Under the pieces are notes generated by a model that saw nothing but the letters and a program-made list of their open reading frames with translations, had not been told where the DNA came from and did no database searches. Positions 13,198-13,319 of a DNA stretch of 13,319 nt are shown here, in pieces. The position numbers and the translations under genes were made by a program. How positions within the stretch are numbered: the stretch's first letter is position 1; the number at the start of each line of letters is the position of its first letter. Origin of the DNA: CAZEDU01 sp964511185 (GTDB lineage Bacteria; Myxococcota; Myxococcia; Myxococcales; Myxococcaceae); the NCBI GenBank assembly GCA_964511185.1, contig CAZEDU010000135.1:1-13319 (forward strand), written 5' to 3'.

Positions 13198-13319
13198 TCA
13201 GCGCGGCCGCCTGCGGCCCGCTCGCAGCAGGCCTCCCAGCAAGAGCAGCAACCCCCAAGACGCACTGGAGAAATCGCCGGCGCCGCAACCGCAGCCGGCG
13301 AGCAGCCCCGCGTTGGGCT
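13198..13319 (-). CDS. C-terminal tail of a MYXO-CTERM sorted protein (5' part beyond the window)
   Basis: Only the last 39 codons and the stop are inside the window. The sequence contains GLLAGCGCGAGDF, then a hydrophobic helix (SWGLLLLLGGLL) and a basic tail (RAGRRRPR). This is the tripartite MYXO-CTERM signal (TIGR03901): a Cys-containing motif, a transmembrane helix and an Arg cluster. In Myxococcota it directs surface-exposed proteins to processing by a myxosortase, with the protein kept at or released from the outer surface. The frame is read backwards from the stop at 13200-13198 and is open to the edge; the other two minus-strand frames show no such signal. What the N-terminal domain does cannot be seen. 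Confidence 0.85.
   Translation of the reverse strand, partial: PNAGLLAGCGCGAGDFSSASWGLLLLLGGLLRAGRRRPR

Overview
The window is very GC-rich and tightly packed. It almost certainly comes from the phylum Myxococcota (myxobacteria and relatives). Three things point there: a PilZ domain of the myxobacterial TIGR02266 type fused to an Hsp70; an ECF sigma factor coupled to a Pro/Ala-rich single-pass membrane partner with a TPR-like tail; and, at the right edge, the last 39 codons of a protein ending in a MYXO-CTERM signal (Cys-Gly-Cys, hydrophobic helix, Arg-rich tail). There are no RNA genes, CRISPR arrays, insertion sequences or phage genes, and no gap between genes exceeds about 150 bases. All genes but one (rarA) lie on the minus strand, so minus-strand transcription order runs from high to low coordinates.

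Left part (1-6962, minus strand). At the edge is the 5' portion of a PilZ-linker-Hsp70 fusion (525 codons visible). Upstream of it lies a five-gene, translationally coupled operon: a lipoprotein beta-propeller with seven Asp-Val-Trp-type repeats (5052-5978), an exported protein with a likely barrel domain (4096-5055), an ECF sigma factor (3543-4094), a membrane protein with TPR-like C-terminus that is probably its anti-sigma or partner (2764-3546), and a CE2-like SGNH esterase lipoprotein (1658-2764). The junctions are TTGA, TGAAATG, ATGA and TGATG. The operon looks like an envelope sensing unit that controls its own sigma factor. Upstream of the propeller gene, two perfect hairpins abut each other, and one covers the Shine-Dalgarno sequence. 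Before them is a polytopic membrane protein (6054-6962).

Middle (6963-8455). A 145-bp divergent promoter region separates that membrane protein from rarA, which encodes the replication-fork AAA+ ATPase. rarA converges with the next operon, and a small inverted repeat spans both stop codons.

Right part (8456-12736, minus strand). This is the most interesting block: five genes for small and large envelope proteins rich in potential metal ligands. In transcription order they are a DUF4266 lipoprotein ending in Gly-Gly-Gly-Cys-Gly-Cys, a Cys/His-rich membrane-anchored protein (CxCxH and CxCPHH motifs), a lipoprotein beta-propeller with a His at the start of most blades, a DUF3570 beta-barrel protein with a lipobox, and a second barrel protein whose mature N-terminus carries CxxCxCGDP. 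DUF4266 and DUF3570 are of unknown function but tend to occur together. Here they sit with three other putative metal-ligand proteins, which suggests a myxobacterial envelope metal (copper-like) or redox module that is not yet described. A small unknown cytoplasmic protein (12805-13107) and the MYXO-CTERM tail (13198 to the edge) close the window.
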